A DNA stretch of 64,000 nucleotides from DATJGR01 sp963735085 (GTDB lineage: Bacteria > Pseudomonadota > Gammaproteobacteria > Pseudomonadales > Azotimanducaceae): NCBI GenBank assembly GCA_963735085.1, contig CAVTJP010000005.1, positions 496,001 to 560,000 on the forward strand. The letters are read 5' to 3'. The notes under the pieces are model-generated. The model saw only the letters and a list, made by a program, of their open reading frames with translations, had not been told where the DNA came from and did no database searches. Within the stretch, counting starts at the first letter, position 1; each line of letters starts with the position of its first letter. This document shows positions 36,547-45,374 of this stretch, piece after piece. Made by a program: the position numbers and the translations under genes.

Positions 36547-37542
36547 TCACAATCGATACACGCGCGCCGCCGTGTCGTGAAACAGCGCCGCCTTCTCGCT
36601 CGCAGATGCGCCGGCCGCGATCTTCTTGAATGCATTCCACAACGTCCGGTAGGAGCAACTGGCCTTGTCGACCGGAAAGTTGCTCTCGAACATGCAGCGA
36701 TCCACCCCGAAAACATCGATCGCGTGCCGGTAGTAGTCACCGGCGGCGGCGACGAGTTCGTCCGACGTCGCCGGCTGGTCGCGCCTATGGAAGCCGAAAC
36801 CGTTGATCGGCATCGCAATACCGCCGAGTTTTGCAACGACATTGTCGCAGGCGGCGAGATCAGTGATGGATTGTCGCCATTGTGCGAACACTTCGGCGCG
36901 TTTGTCCTCGTACGGCCCAATACCGAGCGGGCCACCGAAATGATCGAGGATGATCGTGGTGTCTTCAAACGCACGTGCAAGATCGGTCAACTGTGCAATC
37001 TGCGGGTGATACAGCCACGCATCGAAGCTCAAGCCACGTTTGCCGAGTTCGGCGAAGCCGCCTCGAAACGTTTTGTCCAGCAACAGCCCCTCGGTCGGGT
37101 TGGTGTGTGAATTGCGCACCGTTTCGGCCGCGTCCCAACCCGTCGCGTGACGGATGCCCTTGAAGCGAGGGCCGACCGCGATGTGCGCGTCCAACACTTC
37201 ACCTACGCGCTTGCCGAGGGTCAGGTCCGCGAGACTGACAATACCGGCGGCGACACGAACTGCGCCATAGCGTCCGCTTGCAGACATCGCCGCAACACCG
37301 TTGACGAATTCGGTCTCGCCGACCGGTTTCATGGCCTCTTCGCCAGACGCGCGATACATCGACGCGCATTCGACGAATACCGTGGACACCACGTTATGGC
37401 CGGAGCCAGTATCGAGCAGCAGTTCGTCGAGCAGATACCGGCTCCCCGGATGGTCCCACAGATGATGGTGCGGATCGCAAATCGGCAGATCCGGTTCGAG
37501 CACCACTTCATTCACTTGAGCAAGCCACGTAGCCGGGTCCAT
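36547..37542 (-). CDS. amidohydrolase-2 family metal-dependent hydrolase
   Basis: A TIM-barrel hydrolase or decarboxylase of 331 residues. The first metal-ligand pair is in CDPHHHLWDHP at about residue 21, with further motifs GIRHATGW, IILDHFGGPLG and MFESNFPVDK. Related enzymes open lactones or decarboxylate aromatic acids. The ATG is preceded by GGGGGGAG; an in-frame TTG four codons upstream is less likely. It is 25 bases downstream of the LLM gene, so both probably form an operon. Confidence 0.86.
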   Translation of the reverse strand: MDPATWLAQVNEVVLEPDLPICDPHHHLWDHPGSRYLLDELLLDTGSGHNVVSTVFVECASMYRASGEEAMKPVGETEFVNGVAAMSASGRYGAVRVAAGIVSLADLTLGKRVGEVLDAHIAVGPRFKGIRHATGWDAAETVRNSHTNPTEGLLLDKTFRGGFAELGKRGLSFDAWLYHPQIAQLTDLARAFEDTTIILDHFGGPLGIGPYEDKRAEVFAQWRQSITDLAACDNVVAKLGGIAMPINGFGFHRRDQPATSDELVAAAGDYYRHAIDVFGVDRCMFESNFPVDKASCSYRTLWNAFKKIAAGASASEKAALFHDTAARVYRL

Positions 37543-37567
37543 CTCTCCCCCCAAATATTCCGTTAGC

Positions 37568-38644
37568 TCAATAGCGTTCGATCACGTGCTTCGCAAAGTC
37601 CGCGTAGCACTCCCGTGCCGACGCCATCGGCGGCAGCAGCGTCACTTCCTTCAAACCGCCGCGCTCCTGCTCACGCAGCATCGCAATGATCTCGTCCGGT
37701 TCGCCGACGAGTCCGCCGGATGCGCGGATCAACTCCGGCGTGATGAATTCGCGTTCTTCCGGCATCAGATAGGTACAGTGCCCATCGTGAACGCCCATGT
37801 GCCGACGGGCTTCGGGAATGGCCGCTACCCGCGCGAGATATTTCTCCCACACATCGCGCACTTCGGGACGGATAAACGCATCCGACCCACTCTGACGGTA
37901 CAGTTCCCACCAGAAGTGCAGGCTGGCGCTGACCATCGAGCCAACCTGGTCGATGACGCGATCGGACGTCAGCTTCTCACCGGGCTTCAGCACACAACTG
38001 AACGTGAGCGCAGCGGTATGGAATTCTGCGCTGAGAGTTCGCCCCGCAGCTTCCGCACCGGCACGCACCCGCGCAAGGTTGTTGGCGAACACCGCCTCCG
38101 GCTCACCGCCAGCGGATATCCGCCCGTCACCGTACGCACCAGCCGCAGCCAGCGCGCGCGGGCCGTTCGCTGCAACGTAAATCGGCACGGGCTGCTCGAC
38201 GTTGAAAAATCCCATGTCCTGGTGCAGAAAGCGGATCGGTCGCGTCACACCATTCAACGTGTACTCCACTTCCTCGCCGCGCAGCAGTGCACGCACAACG
38301 CGCAGATACTCCGCAAACGCCTTCGGCTTCACCGTATCCATACCCATCACGCGCATCGCGGTGTGCCCGGTACCGATGCCAAGGAATACGCGTCCCGGCG
38401 CGATCTCGTTGATCGTGGCGATGGAGTGCGCGGTAACCGGCGCGATGCGCGTACCGGCAATCGCAACGCCGGTACCGATCCGCATACGCTGCGTATGCGC
38501 GGCGACGAGTGCGAGCACCGCGTAGCAATCCGACCAGATCATCTGTGAATCCGGCACCCAGCCGTGGTCGAAACCCATCTGTTCCGCATCCACCAGCAGC
38601 CGCCAGTCGGCAATTCGCGTAGCGATCATCGCGCCGAATTTCAT
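37568..38644 (-). CDS. LLM-class oxidoreductase (putative F420-dependent, third copy)
   Basis: Luciferase-like monooxygenase-fold protein of 358 residues. It shows MKFGAMIATRIADW, MGFDHGWVPDSQMIWSD, MRIGTGVAIAGTRIAPVTAH and FLGIGTGHTAMRVMG, resembling the methylene-H4MPT-reductase-like branch of F420 enzymes. GGAG precedes the ATG. It shares a 41-nt leader with the VOC gene at 27883 and lies downstream of a decayed copy of the hairpin pair. It is the first gene of an operon with the amidohydrolase. Confidence 0.85.
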   Translation of the reverse strand: MKFGAMIATRIADWRLLVDAEQMGFDHGWVPDSQMIWSDCYAVLALVAAHTQRMRIGTGVAIAGTRIAPVTAHSIATINEIAPGRVFLGIGTGHTAMRVMGMDTVKPKAFAEYLRVVRALLRGEEVEYTLNGVTRPIRFLHQDMGFFNVEQPVPIYVAANGPRALAAAGAYGDGRISAGGEPEAVFANNLARVRAGAEAAGRTLSAEFHTAALTFSCVLKPGEKLTSDRVIDQVGSMVSASLHFWWELYRQSGSDAFIRPEVRDVWEKYLARVAAIPEARRHMGVHDGHCTYLMPEEREFITPELIRASGGLVGEPDEIIAMLREQERGGLKEVTLLPPMASARECYADFAKHVIERY

Positions 38645-38670
38645 GCTTTGTTCTCCGGGCAAACCAGAGC

Positions 38671-38711
38671 AACTCTGAAGATCCCACTGGAATTATCAAG
38701 CTTTAATCGCG
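38671..38711 (-). promoter_or_regulatory. 41-nt conserved leader (copy 2)
   Basis: Minus-strand sequence beginning CGCGATTAAAGCTTGA, 38 of 41 identical to 27798-27838. It ends 26 bases before the LLM start, compared with 44 at the other copy, so its spacing to the gene is not fixed. Weaker similarity extends upstream to about 38747 and matches the edge of hairpin element B. Confidence 0.6.
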
Positions 38712-38735
38712 GTATTCGATGCTTCGGCGGTGGTG

Positions 38736-38856
38736 ATGGGGGCGGGAGAGGGTCAGAGTGCTTCAGCAGAACAGGTAGCCGCGGCTCAACGTCGAATGAA
38801 GCACTCTGACCCTTTACCAGTGGATACACCTCCAACGTGAACCGAAGCGGCAACCG
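38736..38856 (-). repeat. decayed copy of the A/B hairpin block
   Basis: Read on the minus strand from the alcohol dehydrogenase stop: GGTTGCCGCTTCGGTTCACG then TTGGAGGTGTATCCACTGG corresponds to the left flank of A, the first bases of its arm and its right flank, with the hairpin missing. Further on, CCCGCCCCCATCACCACCGC matches the right arm and flank of element B. The middle is occupied by a GGGTCAGA palindrome. Confidence 0.55.
38749..38813. repeat. GGGTCAGA-family palindrome (copy 2, 65 bp)
   Basis: Perfect 17-bp arms (AGGGTCAGAGTGCTTCA and its complement) around a 31-nt loop that contains AACAGGTAGCC and the palindrome AGCCGCGGCT. The copy at 52293-52357 has the same arms, the same length and a loop differing at only a few positions. 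Confidence 0.8.
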
Positions 38857-39963
38857 TTAGTAAATCACCACCGAGCGAATCGATTTACCTTCATGCATCA
38901 GATCGAACGCCTGATTGATGTCGTCCAGCGGCATCGTATGGGTGATGAGATCGTCGATGTTGATCTTGCCGTTCATGTACCAGTCGACGATCTTCGGTAC
39001 GTCGGTGCGGCCCTTGGCGCCGCCGAACGCAGTGCCGCGCCACACCCGGCCCGTTACCAGTTGAAACGGCCGGGTGCTGATCTCTGCTCCGGCGCTGGCA
39101 ACGCCGACGATGATGCTTTCGCCCCACCCTTTATGGCAGCACTCCAGCGCCTGGCGCATCACATTGACGTTGCCGATGCATTCGAACGAGTAGTCCACGC
39201 CGCCGGCGGTCATCGATACGATTTCGGCAACGAGGTTATCGACGTCGTTCGGGTTGACGAAATCGGTCATGCCGAACTTTGTCGCGAGCGCAACTTTGGC
39301 CGGATTGGTGTCGATGCCGATGATGCGATTCGCACCCACCAGTCGCGCGCCCTGAATCACGTTCAGGCCGATGCCGCCGAGACCGAACACCGCAACGTTC
39401 GCCCCGGGTTCCACCTTCGCGGTGTTGATCACTGCGCCAATGCCGGTGGTGACACCGCAGCCGATGTAACAGACTTTGTCGAATGGTGCGTCCGATCGAA
39501 TCTTCGCGACCGCGATCTCCGGCAACACCGTGTAGTTCGCGAATGTCGAGGTGCCCATGTAGTGGTGCAGTGGCTTGCGATTGAACGAGAACCGGCTGGT
39601 GCCGTCCGGCATCACGCCGCGGCCCTGCGTTTCGCGAATCGCCTGACACAGATTGGTCTTGCCCGACGTGCAGAAGTCGCACTGACGGCATTCCGGCGTG
39701 TACAGCGGAATCACATGGTCACCGCGTGCGACCGACGTGACGCCGGCACCCACATCAACGACGACGCCGGCGCCTTCGTGTCCCAGGATCGCCGGAAACA
39801 ATCCTTCCGGGTCGGCTCCGGAAAGCGTAAAGGCATCAGTGTGACAGATGCCGGTTGCTTTGATCTCGACGAGCACTTCGCCCGGCTTCGGTCCGTCGAG
39901 TTGCACCGTCTCCATCGACAATGGCTCGCCGGCAGCAAATGCAACCGCGGCGCGTACGTCCAT
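38857..39963 (-). CDS. frmA: S-(hydroxymethyl)glutathione dehydrogenase / class III alcohol dehydrogenase
   Basis: Zinc alcohol dehydrogenase of 368 residues that oxidises the formaldehyde-glutathione adduct and long-chain alcohols. The catalytic zinc ligands are Cys in TGICHTDA, His in GHEGAGVV and Cys in YIGCGVTTG. The structural zinc site is CRQCDFCTSGKTNLC. The NAD loop is VFGLGGIGLNVIQGA. The ATG of MDVRAAVAF is preferred; another lies two codons upstream. No S-formylglutathione hydrolase gene is adjacent, so it may serve formaldehyde detoxification or general alcohol oxidation. Confidence 0.92.
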   Translation of the reverse strand: MDVRAAVAFAAGEPLSMETVQLDGPKPGEVLVEIKATGICHTDAFTLSGADPEGLFPAILGHEGAGVVVDVGAGVTSVARGDHVIPLYTPECRQCDFCTSGKTNLCQAIRETQGRGVMPDGTSRFSFNRKPLHHYMGTSTFANYTVLPEIAVAKIRSDAPFDKVCYIGCGVTTGIGAVINTAKVEPGANVAVFGLGGIGLNVIQGARLVGANRIIGIDTNPAKVALATKFGMTDFVNPNDVDNLVAEIVSMTAGGVDYSFECIGNVNVMRQALECCHKGWGESIIVGVASAGAEISTRPFQLVTGRVWRGTAFGGAKGRTDVPKIVDWYMNGKINIDDLITHTMPLDDINQAFDLMHEGKSIRSVVIY

Positions 39964-40242
39964 GTGCATCTCCTATTGCGGCATGAGAGCGCGAGGCTAA
40001 CGCGCGGGAAATAGATTGCAAGCCAACGGCAACTGTTAGCGCGCTGCGGGCAATCTGAAGGCGAATTGCAGCGTCCTTCCAGACCTCGCCGCATTCAGGT
40101 AGTTTTGTACGACATGGACACGGACTACGCGCGTTTGGTCGCGTCCAGTCCGAACAACGAGACGCTGCTTGCGAACCGCCCCGATCCACGATCATCCGAG
40201 CAAACGCTGCCGTAACCGGCACTAGCGTACCTGTAGCGACCT

Positions 40243-42090
40243 ATGCCAGCGCTTCCGTCCCTGCACGCTTTCGCCGCGTTACTCGTAACGGTGGGCGCGT
40301 TCACGCTGTTCGTCAGGGGCCGGCCGCGTATCGAACTCACCTGCCTGATCGTGATCGGCGTGTTGGCGATCGGCTTCTATGCGTTTCCGATCCAACACGA
40401 AACCGGCACCTTCACCGGCATGGAGGTCGCGTTCGGCGGCTTCGGACATCCGGCCCTGGTCGCGATCTGTTGCCTGATGATCCTGGGTCGTGGTCTGGTG
40501 ATGACCGGCGCGCTGGAACCGGCTGCGCGAGTACTCGGCCGGCTTTGGCGCTTCAGCCATACGCTCGGCATGCTGTGCACGTTGGCGGTCTGTATGTTGA
40601 TCAGTGGCTTCGTCAACGACACGCCGGTGCTGGTGCTGATGCTGCCAATTCTGCTGAATCTCGCGCAGCGTGCCGGTATACCTGCTTCCAAGACCTTGAT
40701 GCCGGTGAACTTCGCAATCCTGATCGGTGGCATGTCGACGACGATCGGCACGTCCACCAACGTGCTGGTGGTTTCGATCGCAGCCGACCTTGGCATGCCG
40801 CCAATCGGCGTGGTGTCGTTCCTGCCGATGGTTGCGACGGCGGCGTTGGTCGCATTCCCGTATCTGTGGCTGATCGCGCCGCGACTGCTGCCCGCGACCC
40901 CGGCCGACGATACGTCTTCACCGCGGCGCTACAGCGCCACGTTACACGTCAAGGCCCGCTCAACGATCGTCGGCAAGACACTCGACGAAATTGCCAAAGG
41001 ACCCGGCGCAGATCTGGAAATCGATGGCGCTCTGCGCAACGGCCGCCACATCGCCGAGGCTACCATCGAAGCCGGCGACCTGATCCCGATCGTCGGCACG
41101 ATCGATCAAGTGCGCGAAGCCAGTGAACAGTTTCGCGCAGCGCTCGCATCCGAGTGGGTGCTGGCACAGTTGCAGTCCCGCCGTCACAACATCACAAAAG
41201 ACGAACGCAAGGAGGAACGCGAAGACGACGATCGCCACATGGCAGAGGTGGCAATCGGCGGAGACTCCACGTTGGTCGGCAAGTCGGTGCGTGCAGCGCG
41301 TATCGCCGACCGATTCGGGCTTGCGGTGCTGGGCACGTATCGCGCCGCCGACACGCACCTGTTTCGCAGTCGCGTGCCGGCGGCCGAGCGTCTCGATGTT
41401 GGCGACGTGCTGTTGGTGCAGGGGCGCGCGGAAGGGCTCGTCGACCTGGAGCGCACCGAGGGCACGATGGTGTTGCGCGACGCGTTCGAATTACCGCGCA
41501 CTACCAAGGCGCCGCTGGCGCTCGCCATCACTGCGGCGGTCGTGGTGCTCGCCGCATTCAAGCTGGTGCCGATTGCAATCGCGGCGCTCGCCGGCACGAT
41601 CGCGATGCTGGCAGCCGGTTGTGTACGTTACGAAAACATCGGCCGCGCATTGAGCGTGGAGGTCATCGTGCTCGTTGCGGCCAGCATCGCGCTGGGCCGC
41701 GCGCTGGAGGAAACCGGCGCCGCTGCGTGGATCGCCTCCATTCTCGCGCTTGGTCTCAGCGGTGTGGCACCGGCATTCGTCGTCGCCGGTTTGATGCTGT
41801 TTTCGATGATTCTGACCAACTTCGTGTCCAACACTGCGTCGGCTGCAATCAGCACACCGCTGGCCGTGAGCCTCGCGTCGCAGTTGTCGATCCAGGCGGA
41901 GCCGCTGGTGCTCGCGGTCTTGTTCGGTTGCAATCTATGCTATGTCACACCGATGGCCTACCAGACCAACCTGTTGATCATGGGCGCCGCCGGATACAAG
42001 TTTCGGGATTTCGTTCGTGTCGGTCTGCCGCTTGCGCTGATCATGATCACGACGCTCGCGTATTTGCTCGTCAAACAATTCAATATGTAG
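40243..42090 (+). CDS. SLC13-type transporter with two RCK-C (TrkA-C) domains
   Basis: Inner-membrane carrier of 615 residues. It has about five N-terminal and six C-terminal hydrophobic segments, separated by two soluble TrkA-C-like domains (about residues 220-300 and 330-410; GKTLDEIAKGPGADLEIDGA and GKSVRAARIADRFGLAVLGT). The NDTPVLVLMLPIL and SNTASAAISTPLAVSL motifs are those of the divalent-anion:Na+ symporter (CitT/SLC13) fold. Substrate may be dicarboxylate or sulfate; regulation by a ligand through RCK-C is inferred. It starts a run of ion-transport genes. Confidence 0.88.
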   Translation: MPALPSLHAFAALLVTVGAFTLFVRGRPRIELTCLIVIGVLAIGFYAFPIQHETGTFTGMEVAFGGFGHPALVAICCLMILGRGLVMTGALEPAARVLGRLWRFSHTLGMLCTLAVCMLISGFVNDTPVLVLMLPILLNLAQRAGIPASKTLMPVNFAILIGGMSTTIGTSTNVLVVSIAADLGMPPIGVVSFLPMVATAALVAFPYLWLIAPRLLPATPADDTSSPRRYSATLHVKARSTIVGKTLDEIAKGPGADLEIDGALRNGRHIAEATIEAGDLIPIVGTIDQVREASEQFRAALASEWVLAQLQSRRHNITKDERKEEREDDDRHMAEVAIGGDSTLVGKSVRAARIADRFGLAVLGTYRAADTHLFRSRVPAAERLDVGDVLLVQGRAEGLVDLERTEGTMVLRDAFELPRTTKAPLALAITAAVVVLAAFKLVPIAIAALAGTIAMLAAGCVRYENIGRALSVEVIVLVAASIALGRALEETGAAAWIASILALGLSGVAPAFVVAGLMLFSMILTNFVSNTASAAISTPLAVSLASQLSIQAEPLVLAVLFGCNLCYVTPMAYQTNLLIMGAAGYKFRDFVRVGLPLALIMITTLAYLLVKQFNM

Positions 42091-42112
42091 CACTCACGGA
42101 ACATTACACGCA

Positions 42113-43447
42113 GTGAACGATATCGAACCCAGCACCATGCTCTCGCGGCTCACCGAGTTCAGTGAGCTGGCGTTCGATTACATCAACCAGCCTGCGATTC
42201 TTTACCAGATTGGAATCGCCATGGTGCTGTTCCTCGCCGCTGTCGTGCTGTCGCGTCGGGTTGAACCGAAGCTCGAGGCGCGCGCGCGACGCATCAAGGG
42301 CGACCCGAGCCTGTTGCGGGTGGTTATCGCTTTGCTGCGACGGCTGGAATGGGTGTTCTTCGTCGCATTCACCGGCGCTGCGGTGCTGGTGATGCGCGCG
42401 ATCAAGTGGCCACAGCCCAGCCAGCTGACATCGGACATCTTCCTGCTCGCGCTCGCGTGGCTGGTGATCCGGGTGCTGTCACGGACGATTCGCAGCCACA
42501 CCATCGGCCGCGCAATCGGCTGGATCGGCTGGACCTACGTAGCGCTGGTCGTGCTTGGTATATCTGCCGACGCTGCCACGTTGCTCGACGAGATCGGCTT
42601 CACCGTCGGCAAGTTCCGCCTGTCGCTGCTGTTGGTGATCAAGGCCGTCGTTTTCCTGGGCGTCTGGCTGTGGGTCGCGGTCGGCGTCGGCAACTTCCTC
42701 GACAACCGCATTCAACGCTCCGACGAGTTGACACCTTCTCTGCGCGTGCTGATCGGCAAGGTGCTGAGGATCACGCTGATTGTCGTTGCGTCGCTGGTCG
42801 CCATCGCCGGCATCGGCGTCGACCTCACCGTGTTTACGGTGCTGTCGGGCGCGATCGGCGTGGGTATCGGTTTCGGCCTGCAGAAGGTCGTCTCGAACTT
42901 CATCTCCGGCATCATCATTCTGCTCGACCGTTCGATCAAACCCGGCGATACGATCAGCTTGGGCGAAACGTTCGGCTGGATTCGCGAACTGCGCGCCCGC
43001 TTCGTCTCCGTGATCACGCGCGACGGCCGCGAATATCTGATTCCGAACGAGGATTTCATCACCCAGCAGGTCATCAACTGGTCGTTCTCAGACGAGTTCG
43101 TGCGTCTCGATGTCCCCTTCGGCGTTTCCTATGAAGCCGACCCGCATCGCGTCACCGTACTGGCAATCGAGGCGGCCGCGAGCGTGTCGCGCGTCATCCC
43201 AAACCGCAAACCCGTGTGCTGGATGACCGGTTTCGGCGATTCGTCAGTCAACTTCCTGCTGCGCTTCTGGATCAGCGACCCCCGCAACGGCCTCACCAAC
43301 ATTCGCGGTATGGTGCTGCTCGCGCTATGGGATGCGTTCAAGGAGAACGGCATTCAGATTCCCTATCCCGTTCGAGACGTGATCGTGCGCCAACCCGCGC
43401 CAACACCGAAGCGTGAGCCTCCGAACGCCAACGGAGACACTGATTGA
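42113..43447 (+). CDS. mechanosensitive ion channel, MscS family (first copy)
   Basis: Inner-membrane MscS-type channel of 444 residues. About five transmembrane segments precede the conserved pore helix GVGIGFGLQKVVSNFISGII, the beta domain DTISLGETFGWIREL and IPNEDFITQQVINWSFSD, and a cytoplasmic alpha-beta domain. It opens under membrane tension to relieve osmotic downshock. It starts with GTG; an ATG eight codons downstream is possible. Its stop overlaps the TTG start of the CorA-like gene. Confidence 0.9.
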   Translation: MNDIEPSTMLSRLTEFSELAFDYINQPAILYQIGIAMVLFLAAVVLSRRVEPKLEARARRIKGDPSLLRVVIALLRRLEWVFFVAFTGAAVLVMRAIKWPQPSQLTSDIFLLALAWLVIRVLSRTIRSHTIGRAIGWIGWTYVALVVLGISADAATLLDEIGFTVGKFRLSLLLVIKAVVFLGVWLWVAVGVGNFLDNRIQRSDELTPSLRVLIGKVLRITLIVVASLVAIAGIGVDLTVFTVLSGAIGVGIGFGLQKVVSNFISGIIILLDRSIKPGDTISLGETFGWIRELRARFVSVITRDGREYLIPNEDFITQQVINWSFSDEFVRLDVPFGVSYEADPHRVTVLAIEAAASVSRVIPNRKPVCWMTGFGDSSVNFLLRFWISDPRNGLTNIRGMVLLALWDAFKENGIQIPYPVRDVIVRQPAPTPKREPPNANGDTD

Positions 43448-44403
43448 ACGTACTACTGTGGCGACCCGGCGGTGCCGCCGCCTCGGGCGGCAGCGAACTG
43501 ATCGAGCGATGGCGCAGCGACACCGACACATATCTATGGATCGACCTCGACGAGCGCGACGGACTCGAGCAATCGCGCTGGCTGACCGCATTCGGCGCCG
43601 ACACGGTGATCATCGAACAAGCGCTGGCAAAGCGCTTTCCGCCGAAGGCCATCACCGCCGGTGACAACGTCTTCGTGCTGTTGCGTGCGCTCAATGCCGA
43701 GGCGCATTCGATCGAGTTCCAGACCATCCAGATTGCGTTTTTCGTCGGCGCCAGATTCCTGCTGACCCGCCACAGCATGGATTCGCCCAGCATCGAAAAG
43801 GCACGCGCGCGTCTGCTGGAAGCTACCGTGGCCTGCAGCACCACGCCTGCACAACTTGCGCTCGAGATCACGCAGACCGTCGTATCGCGTTATGTCCCGA
43901 TCGTGCTGAGCCTGGAGCAACGGCTCGCCGACATCGAGGAGGAAATGTTCGAAAATCCCACCGACGATCTGCTCAACGAATTGCTGACGTACAAACGGCA
44001 ACTGAAGAACGTACGCCGTATCGCGAGCTACCATTCGGCGATATGCGATACGTTGGCGCGCGATCGTCATCCGCTGTTCGAAGCATCGGCGCGCGACATC
44101 CTGGAACTGCGCGAGCAATTCGAACGATTGGTCAGCCTCGCGAATCTGTACAACGATCTGGCTAATGATCTGATGAACGGCTATCTGTCGCTGGCATCGC
44201 ATAACCTGAGCAAGATCATGAAGGTGTTGACGGTGATCACCTGCATCTTTGTGCCATTGAGTTTCATTGCCGGGGTTTACGGCATGAATTTCGAAGTGAT
44301 GCCCGAACTGCGCATGCGCGACGGTTACTTCGCCGTGCTTGCGTTCATGGCGACGGTAGCGACGTCGTTGCTGGTGCTGTTTCGATTGAGGCGCTGGTTG
44401 TAG
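43444..44403 (+). CDS. CorA-like metal ion transporter (ZntB/CorA family)
   Basis: Divalent-cation channel or transporter of 319 residues. A large soluble N-terminal domain is followed by a long helix (RQLKNVRRIASYHSAICDTL) and two C-terminal membrane segments joined by the selectivity loop YGMNFE. The TTG start overlaps the MscS stop (TTGA), and the stop shares one base with the GTG start of the next MscS, so all three are translated together. Magnesium or zinc specificity cannot be decided; the GMN loop is kept. Confidence 0.88.
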   Translation: MNVLLWRPGGAAASGGSELIERWRSDTDTYLWIDLDERDGLEQSRWLTAFGADTVIIEQALAKRFPPKAITAGDNVFVLLRALNAEAHSIEFQTIQIAFFVGARFLLTRHSMDSPSIEKARARLLEATVACSTTPAQLALEITQTVVSRYVPIVLSLEQRLADIEEEMFENPTDDLLNELLTYKRQLKNVRRIASYHSAICDTLARDRHPLFEASARDILELREQFERLVSLANLYNDLANDLMNGYLSLASHNLSKIMKVLTVITCIFVPLSFIAGVYGMNFEVMPELRMRDGYFAVLAFMATVATSLLVLFRLRRWL

Positions 44404-45320
44404 TGGACGACCTGCACGCCATCTGGCAGCGCATCGAAGGGCTCGCCGGCACCACGCTGTTCAAGGTCGGCCACGCATCGATCTCAGCCAATTCGCTGTT
44501 GAAACTGGCGGTGTTCGCGTTCATTGCGGTGTGGGTGTCGAAGGCGGCCCGGTTGGCGTTGAAGCGTGTGCTCGAAGCGCGCGCCGCGACCCAGAGTACG
44601 CTGTATACGCTGGATCGGCTGTCGCACTACACGATCCTGACGCTCGCCCTGGTGTTTGGCCTCAGCGCGATCGGCATCGACTTCACGACGTTCGCGCTGA
44701 TCGGCGGCGCGCTCGGCCTCGGTGTCGGCCTCGGCCTGCAGCCGCTGGTCGGCAGCTTCGTGTCCGGCATCATCCTGTTGATCGATCGGACATTGCGCGT
44801 CGGCGATTTCATCGAACTCGAATCGGGGATCATGGGCGAGGTGCGGCAGATCAACATGCGCTCGACGATGATCACCACCAACGACAATGTCGATGTGCTG
44901 ATTCCGAACTCGGAGTTCATCACCGGACGCGTCATCAACTGGACGTTCCACGAAGAAGTACGGCGCATCCACATTTCGTTCGGTGTCGCATACGGCTCCG
45001 ACAAAGAGCGGGTGAAAACAGCCGCGCTGGAAGCCGCCGACAAGGTGCCCGCGGAAATGGCCAGCCTGCCGGGGCGTCCGCCGCAGGTATGGTTCGTGAA
45101 TTTTGGCGAATCCAGTCTCGATTTCGAATTGCTGGTGTGGCTCGGCGGCGCCAACATCCGACGACCCAAGGCGGTGACCGCGGCGTATCTCTGGGAGATC
45201 CATTCGGCACTGGAGCGTCACGAGATCGAAGTACCGTTTCCACAACGTGATCTGCATCTGCGGTCTTTCTTCGGTCTCTCCGGCGAAGCGGCCCGCGACG
45301 CGATGCAGCGCCGCGAATGA
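44403..45320 (+). CDS. mechanosensitive ion channel, MscS family (second copy)
   Basis: A shorter MscS-type channel of 305 residues with about three transmembrane segments. The pore helix region is GGALGLGVGLGLQPLVGSFVS, followed by DFIELESGIMGEVRQIN and IPNSEFITGRVINWTFHEE. It differs clearly from the first MscS copy, so it is not a recent duplicate. It starts with GTG overlapping the CorA stop. Its TGA is the first part of a strong convergent terminator. Confidence 0.9.
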   Translation: MDDLHAIWQRIEGLAGTTLFKVGHASISANSLLKLAVFAFIAVWVSKAARLALKRVLEARAATQSTLYTLDRLSHYTILTLALVFGLSAIGIDFTTFALIGGALGLGVGLGLQPLVGSFVSGIILLIDRTLRVGDFIELESGIMGEVRQINMRSTMITTNDNVDVLIPNSEFITGRVINWTFHEEVRRIHISFGVAYGSDKERVKTAALEAADKVPAEMASLPGRPPQVWFVNFGESSLDFELLVWLGGANIRRPKAVTAAYLWEIHSALERHEIEVPFPQRDLHLRSFFGLSGEAARDAMQRRE

Positions 45321-45370
45321 AAAGGGGGTCAGAACGACTTTCGCGGCGAAAGTCGTTCTGACCCCCTTTT
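45320..45370. terminator. bidirectional terminator of the GGGTCAGA family (copy 3)
   Basis: A perfect 24-bp stem beginning AAAAGGGGGTCAGAACGACT, with a three-base CGG loop, ending CTGACCCCCTTTT. A and T tracts on both sides make it work in both directions, between the MscS gene and the convergent SLC12-like gene. The outer GGGTCAGA is shared with four other palindromes. Confidence 0.85.
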
Positions 45371-45374
45371 CTGT

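Noticed and set aside
40114..40215. A 33-codon frame (MDTDYARLVASSPNNETLL...) before the SLC13 gene
   Set aside because: Too short, with no convincing ribosome site and no recognisable family; could be chance.
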